A DNA stretch of 64,000 nucleotides from Arthrospiribacter ruber (GCF_019343195.1 NZ_RPHB01000003.1:124001-188000), one strand, 5' to 3'. Positions 54,587 to 63,030 are shown, counted from the stretch's first letter. Translations and numbers: made by a program. Notes: generated by a model from the sequence alone, not told the origin.

Positions 54587-55609
54587 ATGAACATATACGA
54601 GATAGATTTTGATGAAGTGATTAACGCTGTTGTCATTAGTGGCTCAATAACCTATAGAGAAGCAGTTGAAAAGCTGGTTCCTCTGATTAGTAAAACCGAA
54701 TTTCAAAGAAAACTTCAAGACAAAAAGTTCTATGAAAAACTAGAACGTGACATTGTAGACGGTTGTATAATGCCTTCATTGACCATTGCCTTTGTGGATA
54801 AGACAATTTCTAAAGGTTCAAAAAAAGATGAAATCACCGAATACTTCGAAAAATATCATAAAAAATCATTTGTACTTGACGGAATTCAACGGTTAAATAC
54901 TTTGTCGAGAGTGAGCGCCTCTAAGGAAATAGATCTAGAGAGAAAATTGTATCTAAACATTGTTTTCAGTGATTCAGTAGACAAACTGCTTTATCGAATG
55001 ATAACTTTAAATAACGGTCAAAAACCAATGACACCTCGACATCAAGTTGAAGTGATGATGGCAAATGCTTTCGATTTTAAAAAGCTAGGGATTGAAGTTC
55101 AAACTGAAAAAGAAAGGGCTGTTAAAATAAAAATGAATTCATTCAATAAATCAGACTTGGTTCAAGCATACCTCGCATACATGGCTGACAGCCCCATGGT
55201 TGATAACAAGAAGATTATACAAGACAAGATGGACGAACTTATTGTCAGTAAGATCGTTTCTGCTGAAAAAGTCGATAGGGATTCTACATTTGAAAATGTA
55301 ATAAAAGCAATAGCCAGATTTCAAGAAAGTCCGACTTCTTTAAAATGGCTGAAGCAAGCCAACAACTTAGTCGGATTTGCTGTAGGGATGAAGACTTCTT
55401 TTAAAATTATACAAGAATTGTCAGTAGAGGAATTTGAGAATTCAATTAAAACATTCGACCAGGCCTTTTCAGATTTTAATCCGTCAAAAATTAAATTAGG
55501 AAAACTAAGAAGAGAACTTTCATATGATTACTTCAAGAACTACTCTAAACTGAGAGAGTTGGATAGTTTAGAGTTATTGGAATATTTCAGCGAGTTGACC
55601 AATGATTAA
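54587..55609 (+). CDS. ParB-fold DGQHR/DUF262-like protein
   Basis: A 340-aa protein. The region ~18-160 looks like the ParB/sulfiredoxin-fold nucleotide-binding domain found in DGQHR (DndB/DpdB-like) and DUF262 (GmrSD-like) proteins: an N-terminal helix with EFQRKLQDKKFYEKLERDIVDG and IMPSLTIAFV, then SFVLDGIQRLNTLSR (LDGIQRL, 97-103, in place of DGQQRLTTL/DGQHR), and LNNGQKPMTPRHQVEVMM (141 onward), equivalent to the 'iN...+pls..e' element. The C-terminal half is helical and unrecognised. It overlaps the next gene by 8 nt, so the two proteins are probably made together. Families with this fold are common in phage-defence loci; a role here is inference. Confidence 0.7.
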   Translation: MNIYEIDFDEVINAVVISGSITYREAVEKLVPLISKTEFQRKLQDKKFYEKLERDIVDGCIMPSLTIAFVDKTISKGSKKDEITEYFEKYHKKSFVLDGIQRLNTLSRVSASKEIDLERKLYLNIVFSDSVDKLLYRMITLNNGQKPMTPRHQVEVMMANAFDFKKLGIEVQTEKERAVKIKMNSFNKSDLVQAYLAYMADSPMVDNKKIIQDKMDELIVSKIVSAEKVDRDSTFENVIKAIARFQESPTSLKWLKQANNLVGFAVGMKTSFKIIQELSVEEFENSIKTFDQAFSDFNPSKIKLGKLRRELSYDYFKNYSKLRELDSLELLEYFSELTND

Positions 55610-56507
55610 TCGCTATACATATGAAGACCCAATTTTTAAATCAACGACTAAAAATCAGCATTTAAGAATTGAAAGTGCCAATAAGATATTAAATATCTTC
55701 CGTTTAATTTCAGGCACAATTAATTGCACAGACTCCTATGATAATAGGGTGTATAAGTTTAGAGTGAACTACTCTAACTTTCCATTCTCAACTAACGACA
55801 AGATAAACCAGTCGGTGGCGCTAAATAACTTTCCAGATGAGGTTAAATTAAGAGATTTGAACGAGTACTTTAAGCGTTCTCGATTCAACTCAAAATTCTA
55901 TGGCTCAATTGAGCCAGAAATCATTAAATGTCTCATTGCTGTTGAAAAAAACAATCACTTGGAGGCATTTTTTTACCTCTACAGAGTGATTGAGGGGATT
56001 TCATACTCTATTCCCTTAATATATGTATCAAAGAATAAAAATTATGATAAAACATACAAACAACTGCAATCATTCTTTAACAATGAACAAGATGGAGAAT
56101 TAGCTTTTTTTAAACGGTTTTTATCTGAAACGTTTAAAGAAGAAGATTTTTTTAAGTCAACTATTGATATTGATTTTAATACGATTGATAAGATAGACCT
56201 GAGAGAAGCTTACTATAAAATTTATATCGATAAAATCAGCGGAAAACCTATGTCTGGAAAAGGACTCAAAGGTCACACTTTGAATCAAGAAATAAAGTTG
56301 TCTTTTATCGGATTCTATGATTTTATGATTTTGATAAGAAATCGATTTTTCCACCTCACAAAAGGAACTTGGCAAGAAAATCTTAGTTCGACTGAAATTC
56401 TATATCCCGATTACTTTTTTAAGCCGATTATCAATCATGGTCTAAACTGGATTGCAATAGTAATATTTGAAATAATTAAAGTTGACTTTGAGAAAGGAAT
56501 AAAATAA
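55602..56507 (+). CDS. HEPN-like protein, probable RNase partner
   Basis: A 301-aa, AT-rich-coded protein. Near its C-terminus LIRNRFFHLTKGT contains the HEPN RNase signature R-x4-H (Arg246, His251) with a polar Asn after the first Arg, as in many Abi/Mnt-type toxins. Earlier helices such as NHLEAFFYLYRVIEGISY and FIGFYDFMIL fit the four-helix HEPN bundle. The first ~100 residues are beta-rich and unrecognised. Its start lies 8 nt inside the DGQHR-like gene (overlap), the arrangement expected for a toxin-partner or sensor-effector pair. HEPN proteins typically cut tRNA or mRNA; the trigger here is unknown. An attC-like hairpin follows 20 bp after the stop. Confidence 0.6.
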   Translation: MINRYTYEDPIFKSTTKNQHLRIESANKILNIFRLISGTINCTDSYDNRVYKFRVNYSNFPFSTNDKINQSVALNNFPDEVKLRDLNEYFKRSRFNSKFYGSIEPEIIKCLIAVEKNNHLEAFFYLYRVIEGISYSIPLIYVSKNKNYDKTYKQLQSFFNNEQDGELAFFKRFLSETFKEEDFFKSTIDIDFNTIDKIDLREAYYKIYIDKISGKPMSGKGLKGHTLNQEIKLSFIGFYDFMILIRNRFFHLTKGTWQENLSSTEILYPDYFFKPIINHGLNWIAIVIFEIIKVDFEKGIK

Positions 56508-56520
56508 AAACGCATTACAA

Positions 56521-56583
56521 AAAAGCCTATAAGTAATAGCGCCCTGCGGGACGCTACTGCTCATAGCCAAACCGTTGGGATAA
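56521..56583. repeat. attC-like imperfect hairpin
   Basis: Between two genes in the same orientation: an imperfect stem with arms CCTATAAGTAATAGCG and CGCTACTGCTCATAGCC (5 mismatches or extra bases) around CCCTGCGGGA, ending in AACCGTTGGGA. The next start codon is about 15 bp further on. The last part is one base away from the integron R' core GTTRRRY. The left core is not clear and no integrase is in the window. Confidence 0.35.
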
Positions 56584-56592
56584 AGCTATAAA

Positions 56593-57133
56593 ATGAACCA
56601 AATACTAAAATACGGACGGATTACAATTTCAATTTTGATAATTGGGATATTTGTTTCATATGGAATTTTTGTAAATAATTTTGACATGTTCGGAGAACCT
56701 GAGAAAGAGATTTTGAATACAAAATATGACAATCTAGGCGTAAGACAGGCGACAACTTTCGAATACGGTGGAAATGCAGTGACCAATGCAGCAATATTAG
56801 TTTCAATTGACCTAGGATGCTCTGACAATCCAGACGATTCGAAAAAGAAAATAGTCTTTTCTGCTGAGAACAAAGGAGGAACGGCACTGCAAACGGAATG
56901 GAAATCGTTTGAAACTCTTAAAATAATCTTTTCGGATAGGCTTGAACCAGTTTCCCAAATTGACTTATATTGATTCGACTTTAAACGTTACAATTATTTA
57001 TGAAATAACACCTGAAAAGGATATTCAAAACTCAACCGACCGAACCGACTATAATAGTCAAGATTTGAGTTATGAATTCAAAAACGCAACCATATTTAAA
57101 CTGACGGACACAATAACCGCAGACTTTAATTGA
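56593..57133 (+). pseudogene. small membrane-anchored protein gene with probable frameshift
   Basis: The first frame (56593-56973) gives a signal anchor (ITISILIIGIFVSYG) and a domain with TFEYGGNAVTNAAILVSID; it ends at ...LEPVSQIDLY. A second frame opening before that stop (around 56942) continues with TYIDSTLNVTIIYEITPEKD to 57133. The two parts read as one DUF5412-like pattern (GGA..N-type strand, then a beta strand ending in IIYE) if a single-base shift is placed between about 56940 and 56973. It could also be two separate ORFs. A sequencing or assembly error would look the same. Confidence 0.45.
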
Positions 57134-57140
57134 GACGGTG

Positions 57141-57213
57141 TTTTCGGTAAATAGAACTACACCAATTTCGGTAAATAAGAATGTACCATATTTGGCAACA
57201 AGAATGCACCACC
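57141..57213. mobile_element. IS21-family-like element end (remnant)
   Basis: Three imperfect tandem units at exactly 25-bp spacing (57141, 57166, 57191), each of the form TTTCGGTAAATAAGAATGTACC. Multiple short terminal repeats like these are the transposase-binding ends of IS21-type elements. No istA or istB gene is present, so only an end survives; the ~200 bp following to the palindromic repeat may be more of the same remnant (no coding frame supported). Confidence 0.4.
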
Positions 57214-57416
57214 AATAATCCTAAGGGGCATGCTGCGGAATATCAAGATGGTCGTATTGATATGGTTTTCTTAGGTTTTTTTCGCGGCAGATGCTTTCGA
57301 GAGTTTACTTTAGCTTTCCAGTACCATTCTAGACTTTTACTTTTTCTGGATTTAAAATGCCCCCAACGAGTGTCTAAAGCTCCGGATTCCGGGGCTATTT
57401 TTGGTTTTTATTGGTG

Positions 57417-57477
57417 AAATTACCCTGTACAGGGTATTTTATGGGAGTGGGGAAATGGGTAGGTTTGGTAATTGGTG
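57417..57477. repeat. palindromic 60-bp repeat, right copy
   Basis: AAATTACCCTGTACAGGGTA followed by TTTTATGGGAGTGGGGAAAT, GGGTAGGTTTGGTAATTGG. It is colinear with 54435-54493; the palindrome is slightly degraded on its right arm. It stands 50-100 bp before the DisA_N-like gene, at the same sort of distance as the left copy stands before the DGQHR-like gene. Confidence 0.85.
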
Positions 57478-57564
57478 AGTTTAGATAATATTATTCAAAA
57501 GCATGCCAACTTGTAATGCTATCCGGTATTGAAGAAAGTGATTGTTGGGCACAATACAACCAAA

Positions 57565-58878
57565 ATGGAAATAGGGGACTTAAAAAACTTTTCAAATTTT
57601 AAAAGAGACGCTCTCGGAATATTAATTAACCATTTAGAAGATTTTATATCTGCTGAGATTACATGTTATTTGTACCCAATCAAGCAACTAAAAAAGCAAT
57701 ATAATATTGTTATTGAGGAAAACCCTAAAAGAGGAGTTTATCAATTAGATGAAAATAATGTAATCATTATTCCCAAAGTTTATCATAATAAAGATATAAT
57801 CGCAAGAATTGCTTTCTCTATTAAAAAGCCGAATGTTTCTATTGACAAAAAGATATTTAATGTCCTTGAAGGAGCCATTTCAAAAAATCTATCTCGTGCC
57901 TACATATTTGGTTTTAGGGAAACCATTCAATATTTTGATGATGGGCTCATAGAAAAGGTAATTGCAAACTACTTTAGCAAAGGGTATTACAATCCCAGTC
58001 GTATAATCTATTTGCTTAATTATTTTCACAAACTGAGAACTACTTCATTTGAAGGACAATTCTTTTCAACAGGAATGATCCTAACAAGGGCAGGTCATGC
58101 TTTCGGCGAAAAACATAATCAAAATAGATCTGGAAAAGCTCATGCACTAATATCACAACAAGAATTAGAAGGTCATTCTATAGAAAGACGTTTTTGGTTT
58201 ATGGTTGATGGTAAACAGTCATATTTTCTTTGTAATAGAAGCATGACAATTACTCATTTATTCAATTTGACTGCCGAAAAGGAATCAGAATTTAACTATA
58301 TCAACAGCTTAACATTATCAAAAACACTCAAAGGAGGTGACGTTCTACTTAGAATAGAAAGTGAAAAAGAACTTTCAGTTATTACTTCAGAAGGAATAGA
58401 ATTCATTTATCAAGAAAACAAATGGAAGTACAGGAATTATAATTATATAGAAAAATTAATTAAATCCAATATATCATTCAATGAAAGCTCATATAATCAC
58501 CTCATATTTTATATACTATACTGCTCCAAGCATGGTATAAGTTCGATAATTTGGATTCCCGAAGACTTGCAGGACGTTAATATCATATTGAAAACAAAGA
58601 ACCGGCTTTTTAGAAATGATATTAATGTCGATAACCGTGATTATTCTAATCTAATTATTAGATTTCTATCAAGTGATGGTGCAACAATTATTGATTCGAA
58701 TGGTAATATTTGCTATTATGGTTGTATTGCTGATCTGAGTAAAACTAAAATAAAAGGAGTACAAGGTACAGGTGAAAATGCTGCTGGTGCTTTATCATGT
58801 AATGGAATTTCAATAAAAATATCACAGGATGGGACAATAAAATTATATTTAAGTCCATCATGTAAAATAATAATCTAA
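57565..58878 (+). CDS. DisA_N (diadenylate cyclase-like) domain protein
   Basis: A 437-aa protein from ATG 57565; a TTG twelve codons earlier is also in frame. The C-terminal ~120 residues match the DisA_N/DAC fold: SSDGATIIDSNGNICYYGC has the DGA nucleotide motif (Asp371), and GVQGTGENAAGALSCNG, then ISIKISQDGTIKLYL, lines up with the GtRHRAA..S.et segment and the final strands. The RHR motif is replaced by GEN, so the catalytic base-contact residues are altered. The N-terminal ~250 residues have no recognised motif and may be a sensor. Related DAC-like proteins occur in nucleotide-based conflict systems, some probably inactive and acting as ligand sensors. No membrane segment is seen. Confidence 0.65.
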   Translation: MEIGDLKNFSNFKRDALGILINHLEDFISAEITCYLYPIKQLKKQYNIVIEENPKRGVYQLDENNVIIIPKVYHNKDIIARIAFSIKKPNVSIDKKIFNVLEGAISKNLSRAYIFGFRETIQYFDDGLIEKVIANYFSKGYYNPSRIIYLLNYFHKLRTTSFEGQFFSTGMILTRAGHAFGEKHNQNRSGKAHALISQQELEGHSIERRFWFMVDGKQSYFLCNRSMTITHLFNLTAEKESEFNYINSLTLSKTLKGGDVLLRIESEKELSVITSEGIEFIYQENKWKYRNYNYIEKLIKSNISFNESSYNHLIFYILYCSKHGISSIIWIPEDLQDVNIILKTKNRLFRNDINVDNRDYSNLIIRFLSSDGATIIDSNGNICYYGCIADLSKTKIKGVQGTGENAAGALSCNGISIKISQDGTIKLYLSPSCKIII

Positions 58879-58887
58879 GTACTGTGG

Positions 58888-59040
58888 CTAATGAGTAGAC
58901 GGCCTTGCCAACCTTTAAATTGATGAGGTGCTCCTCTCACATCACCGAGCGTACGGGTCTTCCCGCACGTGCGGGAGCGGTCCATCAAGTATAGGATAGC
59001 CGCTCTTTTCACCGACTATCCTTTTCCGCTACTTTTAAGA
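58888..59040 (-). mobile_element. group II intron-like 3' remnant
   Basis: On the minus strand a chain of structured elements is seen: GGATAG..CTATCC stem, a CCCGCACGTGCGGG palindrome (58962-58975), a CGTACGCTCGGTGATGTGAG segment, and an end near CCGTCTACTC. This order (the CGTACGGT..GTGAGAGG part and the YCTACTC-type end) resembles the region after a reverse transcriptase in bacterial group II introns. No RT gene is left nearby. Similarity is from memory and weak. Confidence 0.3.
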
Positions 59041-59064
59041 AAGGGCTACAAGGTGGCTCCCCAT

Positions 59065-59163
59065 CGTATATATACAATGAAGGTTTATATTTTTTTTAGC
59101 TGTCTACCAGCTTTTGTCTCGGTGGATAGTTAATAGCCAACAATCCTGCACTGTATATATACG
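59065..59163. repeat. distant inverted repeat CGTATATATAC
   Basis: CGTATATATAC (59065-59075) and its exact reverse complement GTATATATACG (59153-59163), 77 nt apart, in otherwise noncoding DNA beside the intron-like remnant. Could be element ends or simple AT alternation. Confidence 0.4.
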
Positions 59164-59405
59164 AGAAACATTTTGTACTTTATGCGAGCAGATAGATACG
59201 ACTATTGGAAAATACAATGATATAAAGTAAATTTGTTATATAAAAAGAGGATGATCCAGCTTTGGACACTGGATCTAAATTTTAATTTTCGGATTTCTGA
59301 CCAAGTTTGGACCTTAGTCAGTTTGGACAATCAAAAAATAAAATTTCCTCTTCCATGCAAGAAGGTGGCCTGGGTTTGGAAGCCAAGCCCATTAATAAAA
59401 TTCTG

Positions 59406-59434
59406 AATCCATGGGTTTTGGATGCCCATGGATT
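59406..59434. terminator. hairpin downstream of the minus-strand HTH gene
   Basis: AATCCATGGG (59406-59415) pairs exactly with CCCATGGATT (59425-59434), 30 nt beyond the stop of the minus-strand gene. The minus-strand side lacks a strong T run, so termination is only probable. Confidence 0.45.
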
Positions 59435-59464
59435 TTACCAGTTTTTAATTAACTTTTATCCTCC

Positions 59465-60226
59465 TCATTTTTTGTTGTGACTCACATAAAGTTCTATAAC
59501 TGTCATTTGAGCCTTAATAATTTCAATATCCTTTTCATTCAAATTCTTTGGGATATGAAGTGTGGCAGATTTATCATTTGTTAAATAAATCGGAATAACT
59601 CGAATGTCATTATTAGATGGAGGTTGTGAGTTTGTCACTTGTTTATCAACTTTAGGAGCATTTTGTGTTTTTGTTACATTATCAAATCCATTTGTGTTAT
59701 CGATTAATTCCTTATCACTTTCTTCCTCTCGATTTTCAGATGCATTTTCTAATTTCAAGATATTATTTTCAAGTATATTTAAATCATCTATGTTCTTCAA
59801 GAAAACATCAGCGGCCTTATCCGCTGCTTTATCGGCTATGCTATAATCTCTGGTTAGTAAATTTGCTAAAGCCTTTTTCTGCGGTAGGTGATTACCAGCA
59901 AATTTGCTAATTAGCTTCTTATAAAGTTTGGGACTACTAAAAGCCTCTGCTTTAGATTCAATTACTTCTTCTTCATGTAAAGGTTTATGTATTTTTTTGA
60001 ATAGCTCAGTTGGTTTATATCCTTCTTTAACTTTTACATCAAGAAGGTTATACTGAGCGCAAGAACTTACTCTGATATTAACAGAAGGTGTTGATAAGCC
60101 TAGAATATCTGCAATATCTTCTCTCGTAAGATATGTAGAATCACCATATTGAGCATAAATCTGTTTTACCATAATTATGCATTCATTTATAGTATATGCT
60201 GGATAAGAACTGCTACGTTTTGTCAT
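59465..60226 (-). CDS. HTH-domain protein of unknown function
   Basis: A 253-aa protein with an N-terminal winged-helix-like segment (~10-70): YTINECIIMVKQIYAQYG, then TREDIADILGLSTPSVNIR, a convincing helix-turn-helix. A long Ala/Lys and Asn/Glu-rich helical linker follows (SIADKAADKAADVFLKN, ELIDNTNGFDN). The last ~45 residues form a strand-helix unit (VIPIYLTNDKSATLHIP then LNEKDIEIIKAQM) that may mediate dimerisation. Similar two-part proteins occur singly in accessory regions of many bacteria, function unknown. No partner gene adjoins it; the region upstream (60227 onward) is 1 kb of noncoding DNA. Confidence 0.7.
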   Translation of the reverse strand: MTKRSSSYPAYTINECIIMVKQIYAQYGDSTYLTREDIADILGLSTPSVNIRVSSCAQYNLLDVKVKEGYKPTELFKKIHKPLHEEEVIESKAEAFSSPKLYKKLISKFAGNHLPQKKALANLLTRDYSIADKAADKAADVFLKNIDDLNILENNILKLENASENREEESDKELIDNTNGFDNVTKTQNAPKVDKQVTNSQPPSNNDIRVIPIYLTNDKSATLHIPKNLNEKDIEIIKAQMTVIELYVSHNKK

Positions 60227-61232
60227 AGTATTTTAATTATGTTTCAAATATAATCACAAAAAACATATTGCACAACATAGACACAAATAAAAAACAAATA
60301 ATTTAACATAATATTAACAAAGATCGATGGAAGTCAACCTACAGCATATACTCGGTGTAGCGCGACCTGAGACAATTGGCTCAAGTTTAAGCTTTTAAAT
60401 CACTGCCTGTAACAGCATACGGATCTCCCCGAAACAAGCCTGCCAGCTGTCAAACGCAGGTTAGACGCAGGCTGTATACGGTGGTTCAGTAGATTATAGG
60501 TTATGTTTTGAGGTGATAAGAATGTTATATTCATACTATTTTCTTCTCATTCTTATCAGCGAAAAGACCTCTGCACAAAAGTCCAGCATTTTTTTGGATA
60601 ATTTAGATATTCCGGAGCATGCTGATCCTCTCTGAACGAAAATCTTTTTGAGTTGTGTATTTGGCTGGGTTTGACTGACAATCTGGATGATATTGACTCC
60701 TTTAGCATAAATTAAATATAAAGATTCAGGAAGTATCTACTGACTAGGTTCGGTATTACACTAACTAAAATTTATTAATACTCCCTACCCCTGTCCTTCC
60801 TATCCTATGGCAAAACCATACTAAAGTATTATCAAAGCTGAGGATACTGGGACTTTTGGTAAAAATGATATCATTTGAAAAACATATTCTCTGACATTAT
60901 GTGTCTAAACCTATTGCATCTAGAGGAATTTTGCCATTTTAATGGTAAAATTGCCATGTACTTGAGCTATATATTAAAGGATGGGTATTATATGTTTATA
61001 AGAAATTAATGAAAAGGAATTAAGAATAGCAGGCAGGTGGTCTGATAATGGGGTATATTATATAATGCCCTAAATAGATAGGTTTGTGATGTTTATTGCT
61101 ATAATTATTTTAGTAGTCAATTACCAAGACACAGCTACTCTTTCCTTTATAAAAGACGCATAAGACTACTAGTCTTAAGAAGAAAACTGATGGCGGAAAG
61201 AGTGATAATTAGAACCATAATTTCAAATAACT
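60227..61232. other. 1-kb noncoding region, remnants only
   Basis: No gene is supported. A GCCTGC (60438-60443)/GCAGGC (60467-60472) inverted repeat sits in a 150-bp stretch of mixed composition that may be a structured remnant; the flanks are AT-rich. A window repeat module was not found here. The final ~60 bp hold the presumed promoter for the gene at 61233. Confidence 0.55.
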
Positions 61233-62348
61233 ATGCTTTTTATTCAAAAATATGATGAGACTGTTTTACCTGAAGAGTTTCATTTTATCAACAATGTTTG
61301 TGCAATTCTGTATGATCAGATTGTAGATCTTTATAGGTTTAAAGATTATGAAAATTTTAATATTCATAAGATATATTTTGACAACAACTTTAATAAAGAA
61401 GAAATTAGTTCATTTAAATCAACTGAGGAATTACTCCAATACCTATTAAGCAACAAAATGCATGATAAGTTAACTGACGCCTTAACAAAGCATGTAGCCA
61501 CAGCAGTAATATCGGATTTAAGTAATTTTATTTACGAGGCGATTTCAGCAGCTTCAAAATGTAAAGTTACAGTTGCTTTCTCCTTATTAAGGAAACCTTT
61601 CACTGACGAACTAACACTGTTAGAGAGATTATTTATTGAACCAAAAACTTTTATTGAAAACTTTTATATTGAAGGGGATATAAAGAAATATGACCCATCA
61701 AATAATTTTACTTCAAACAAACTTGATCATTTTCAATTAACTAAAAAGTGTGTTTCCAAATTGAAATTCAATTCTTTTCTATACCCCACTCTTGTTCACG
61801 ATCTTCGATACGACAAATCCTTTCCTGGAGCCATTCAAGAATTGACCAATAAATCAATTCATATTGTTACAAATCATAAGGACTATAAGACAGAAGCAAA
61901 AAGCTTAAATTACATTTTCGACGCTGTCACTAACATAGATCAATATCTTGGTACGTTTTACATAAATACCCATTACTTATTACTTTATTCTGCCGCAGTA
62001 ATTGATGAACTTTATTTTAGATATTTAACAGATCAGGAGCACCATGCATTGAGAAAATCCAAAGCATTAAGACGGTTTTTTAGTTTAATGTTAGTAAGAT
62101 TGACCCATGAAGAAGACCCAGACACCTCAATTCTAAAGACGGTCCTTACAATATTTGAAAACAATAAAATGAAGTGCTCTAACTGCAAATTTGAATTTAT
62201 ACCCACTGGAATTGATCTAGAATTTTACTTCTTCGAAGAGAACATTAAATGCCCAGATTGCCTTCAATTTGCAATTAATTCTGATGAAGAATTTGAGTCT
62301 TTTGTATCAAGATTTGATGATATACTAAATAATTCTGAAGCATGCTAA
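61233..62348 (+). CDS. helical protein with C-terminal zinc ribbon
   Basis: A 371-aa, AT-rich-coded protein. Most of it is alpha-helical (DLSNFIYEAISAASKCKVTV, then AFSLLRKPFTDELTLLERLF, and YLLLYSAAVIDELYFRYL), resembling DUF5677/HEPN-like bundles in general layout. The C-terminus has two CxxC knuckles (Cys315/Cys318 in CSNCKFEF and Cys340/Cys343 in CPDCLQF) that would form a zinc ribbon. No family name assigned with confidence. It faces the DUF6904 gene (convergent, 22 bp apart). Helical bundle plus nucleic-acid-type ribbon suggests an RNA- or DNA-linked function, but this is inference. Confidence 0.6.
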   Translation: MLFIQKYDETVLPEEFHFINNVCAILYDQIVDLYRFKDYENFNIHKIYFDNNFNKEEISSFKSTEELLQYLLSNKMHDKLTDALTKHVATAVISDLSNFIYEAISAASKCKVTVAFSLLRKPFTDELTLLERLFIEPKTFIENFYIEGDIKKYDPSNNFTSNKLDHFQLTKKCVSKLKFNSFLYPTLVHDLRYDKSFPGAIQELTNKSIHIVTNHKDYKTEAKSLNYIFDAVTNIDQYLGTFYINTHYLLLYSAAVIDELYFRYLTDQEHHALRKSKALRRFFSLMLVRLTHEEDPDTSILKTVLTIFENNKMKCSNCKFEFIPTGIDLEFYFFEENIKCPDCLQFAINSDEEFESFVSRFDDILNNSEAC

Positions 62349-62370
62349 CCACTTTAATTGCTTCATAAAG

Positions 62371-63030
62371 TCACCATTCTATAAGGTAAATAGATTCATC
62401 TTCATCCAATTCAATTTCCAAAGGATCGCATTGAAACTCCTTTGCTGACTTTAGTAATGACCTTTTTATTGATTTAAAAAGTTCCGTTCCTTTAACCCCT
62501 GAAGCTAAAAGTTTCGGTAATTGGTTAAACCCATTTTTTCCTCCTCCCAAAGCAAAATAATCAGCATTGACCAATCTCATATAATAGTAGATGTATGGGT
62601 TTCCGCCGAATAAGGTATTGCCTACAAATGGGATTAACATTTTTCCGGTTTTTATGTCGAAGGACTCCAGTGATTTTTCTGTCCAATATTCAATTTGGAG
62701 CATTATTCCATCAAGTAGTTTGTTTCTAGAAGAGGATGATTTTTTGTGGTTTATATAAGCAATAAGGAAAAGAAGCTGAACCCATGAAATCTGAAAACCA
62801 TAATGTGCAACAGGATCATGCCCAAAGTGACTTGACTCTCTATTTAACCGATCTCCTTGATACGCATGTCGAATTTCATAACATATACTACTTATTAAAC
62901 TTTCCCTATTTGGTTCATAAAAATCAACTTCCCAAAAAGAGTAAAGTACCTCATAAATTGTCCTCAAATCGTCATAAGAACCCCAAAATTCAACTCCTAG
63001 ACCTCTTTTAGTGGGAAGTAAATAAAACAT
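62371..63030 (-). CDS. DUF6904 family protein
   Basis: A 219-aa protein that I recognise by its centre: LISSICYEIRHAYQGDRLNR is the conserved C.DIRHAYQGDR element of DUF6904. The N-terminal half begins with the family's short beta unit (YLLPTKRGLGVEFWGSYDDL). Helical C-terminal half with WVQLLFLIAYINH and YYYMRLVNADYFALG. Function unknown; members are found scattered in defence-rich and accessory regions. It converges with the zinc-ribbon gene and stands 75 bp upstream-side from the ASCH gene on the same strand, so the three minus-strand genes here may be co-expressed. Confidence 0.65.
   Translation of the reverse strand: MFYLLPTKRGLGVEFWGSYDDLRTIYEVLYSFWEVDFYEPNRESLISSICYEIRHAYQGDRLNRESSHFGHDPVAHYGFQISWVQLLFLIAYINHKKSSSSRNKLLDGIMLQIEYWTEKSLESFDIKTGKMLIPFVGNTLFGGNPYIYYYMRLVNADYFALGGGKNGFNQLPKLLASGVKGTELFKSIKRSLLKSAKEFQCDPLEIELDEDESIYLIEW

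Noticed and set aside
54587-56507. Naming the DGQHR/HEPN pair as a known Dnd, GmrSD or Abi system
   Set aside because: Motifs are only partly kept (LDGIQRL rather than the canonical DGQHR or DGQQRL) and no other Dnd or Gmr genes are present.
57181-57417. A 78-codon frame in the IS21-like remnant
   Set aside because: Polar and irregular, begins inside the terminal repeats, no resemblance to IstA/IstB.
60431-60500. A second group II intron-like fragment
   Set aside because: Only one inverted repeat and a short GTATACGGTGG-like piece were found; too little to name.
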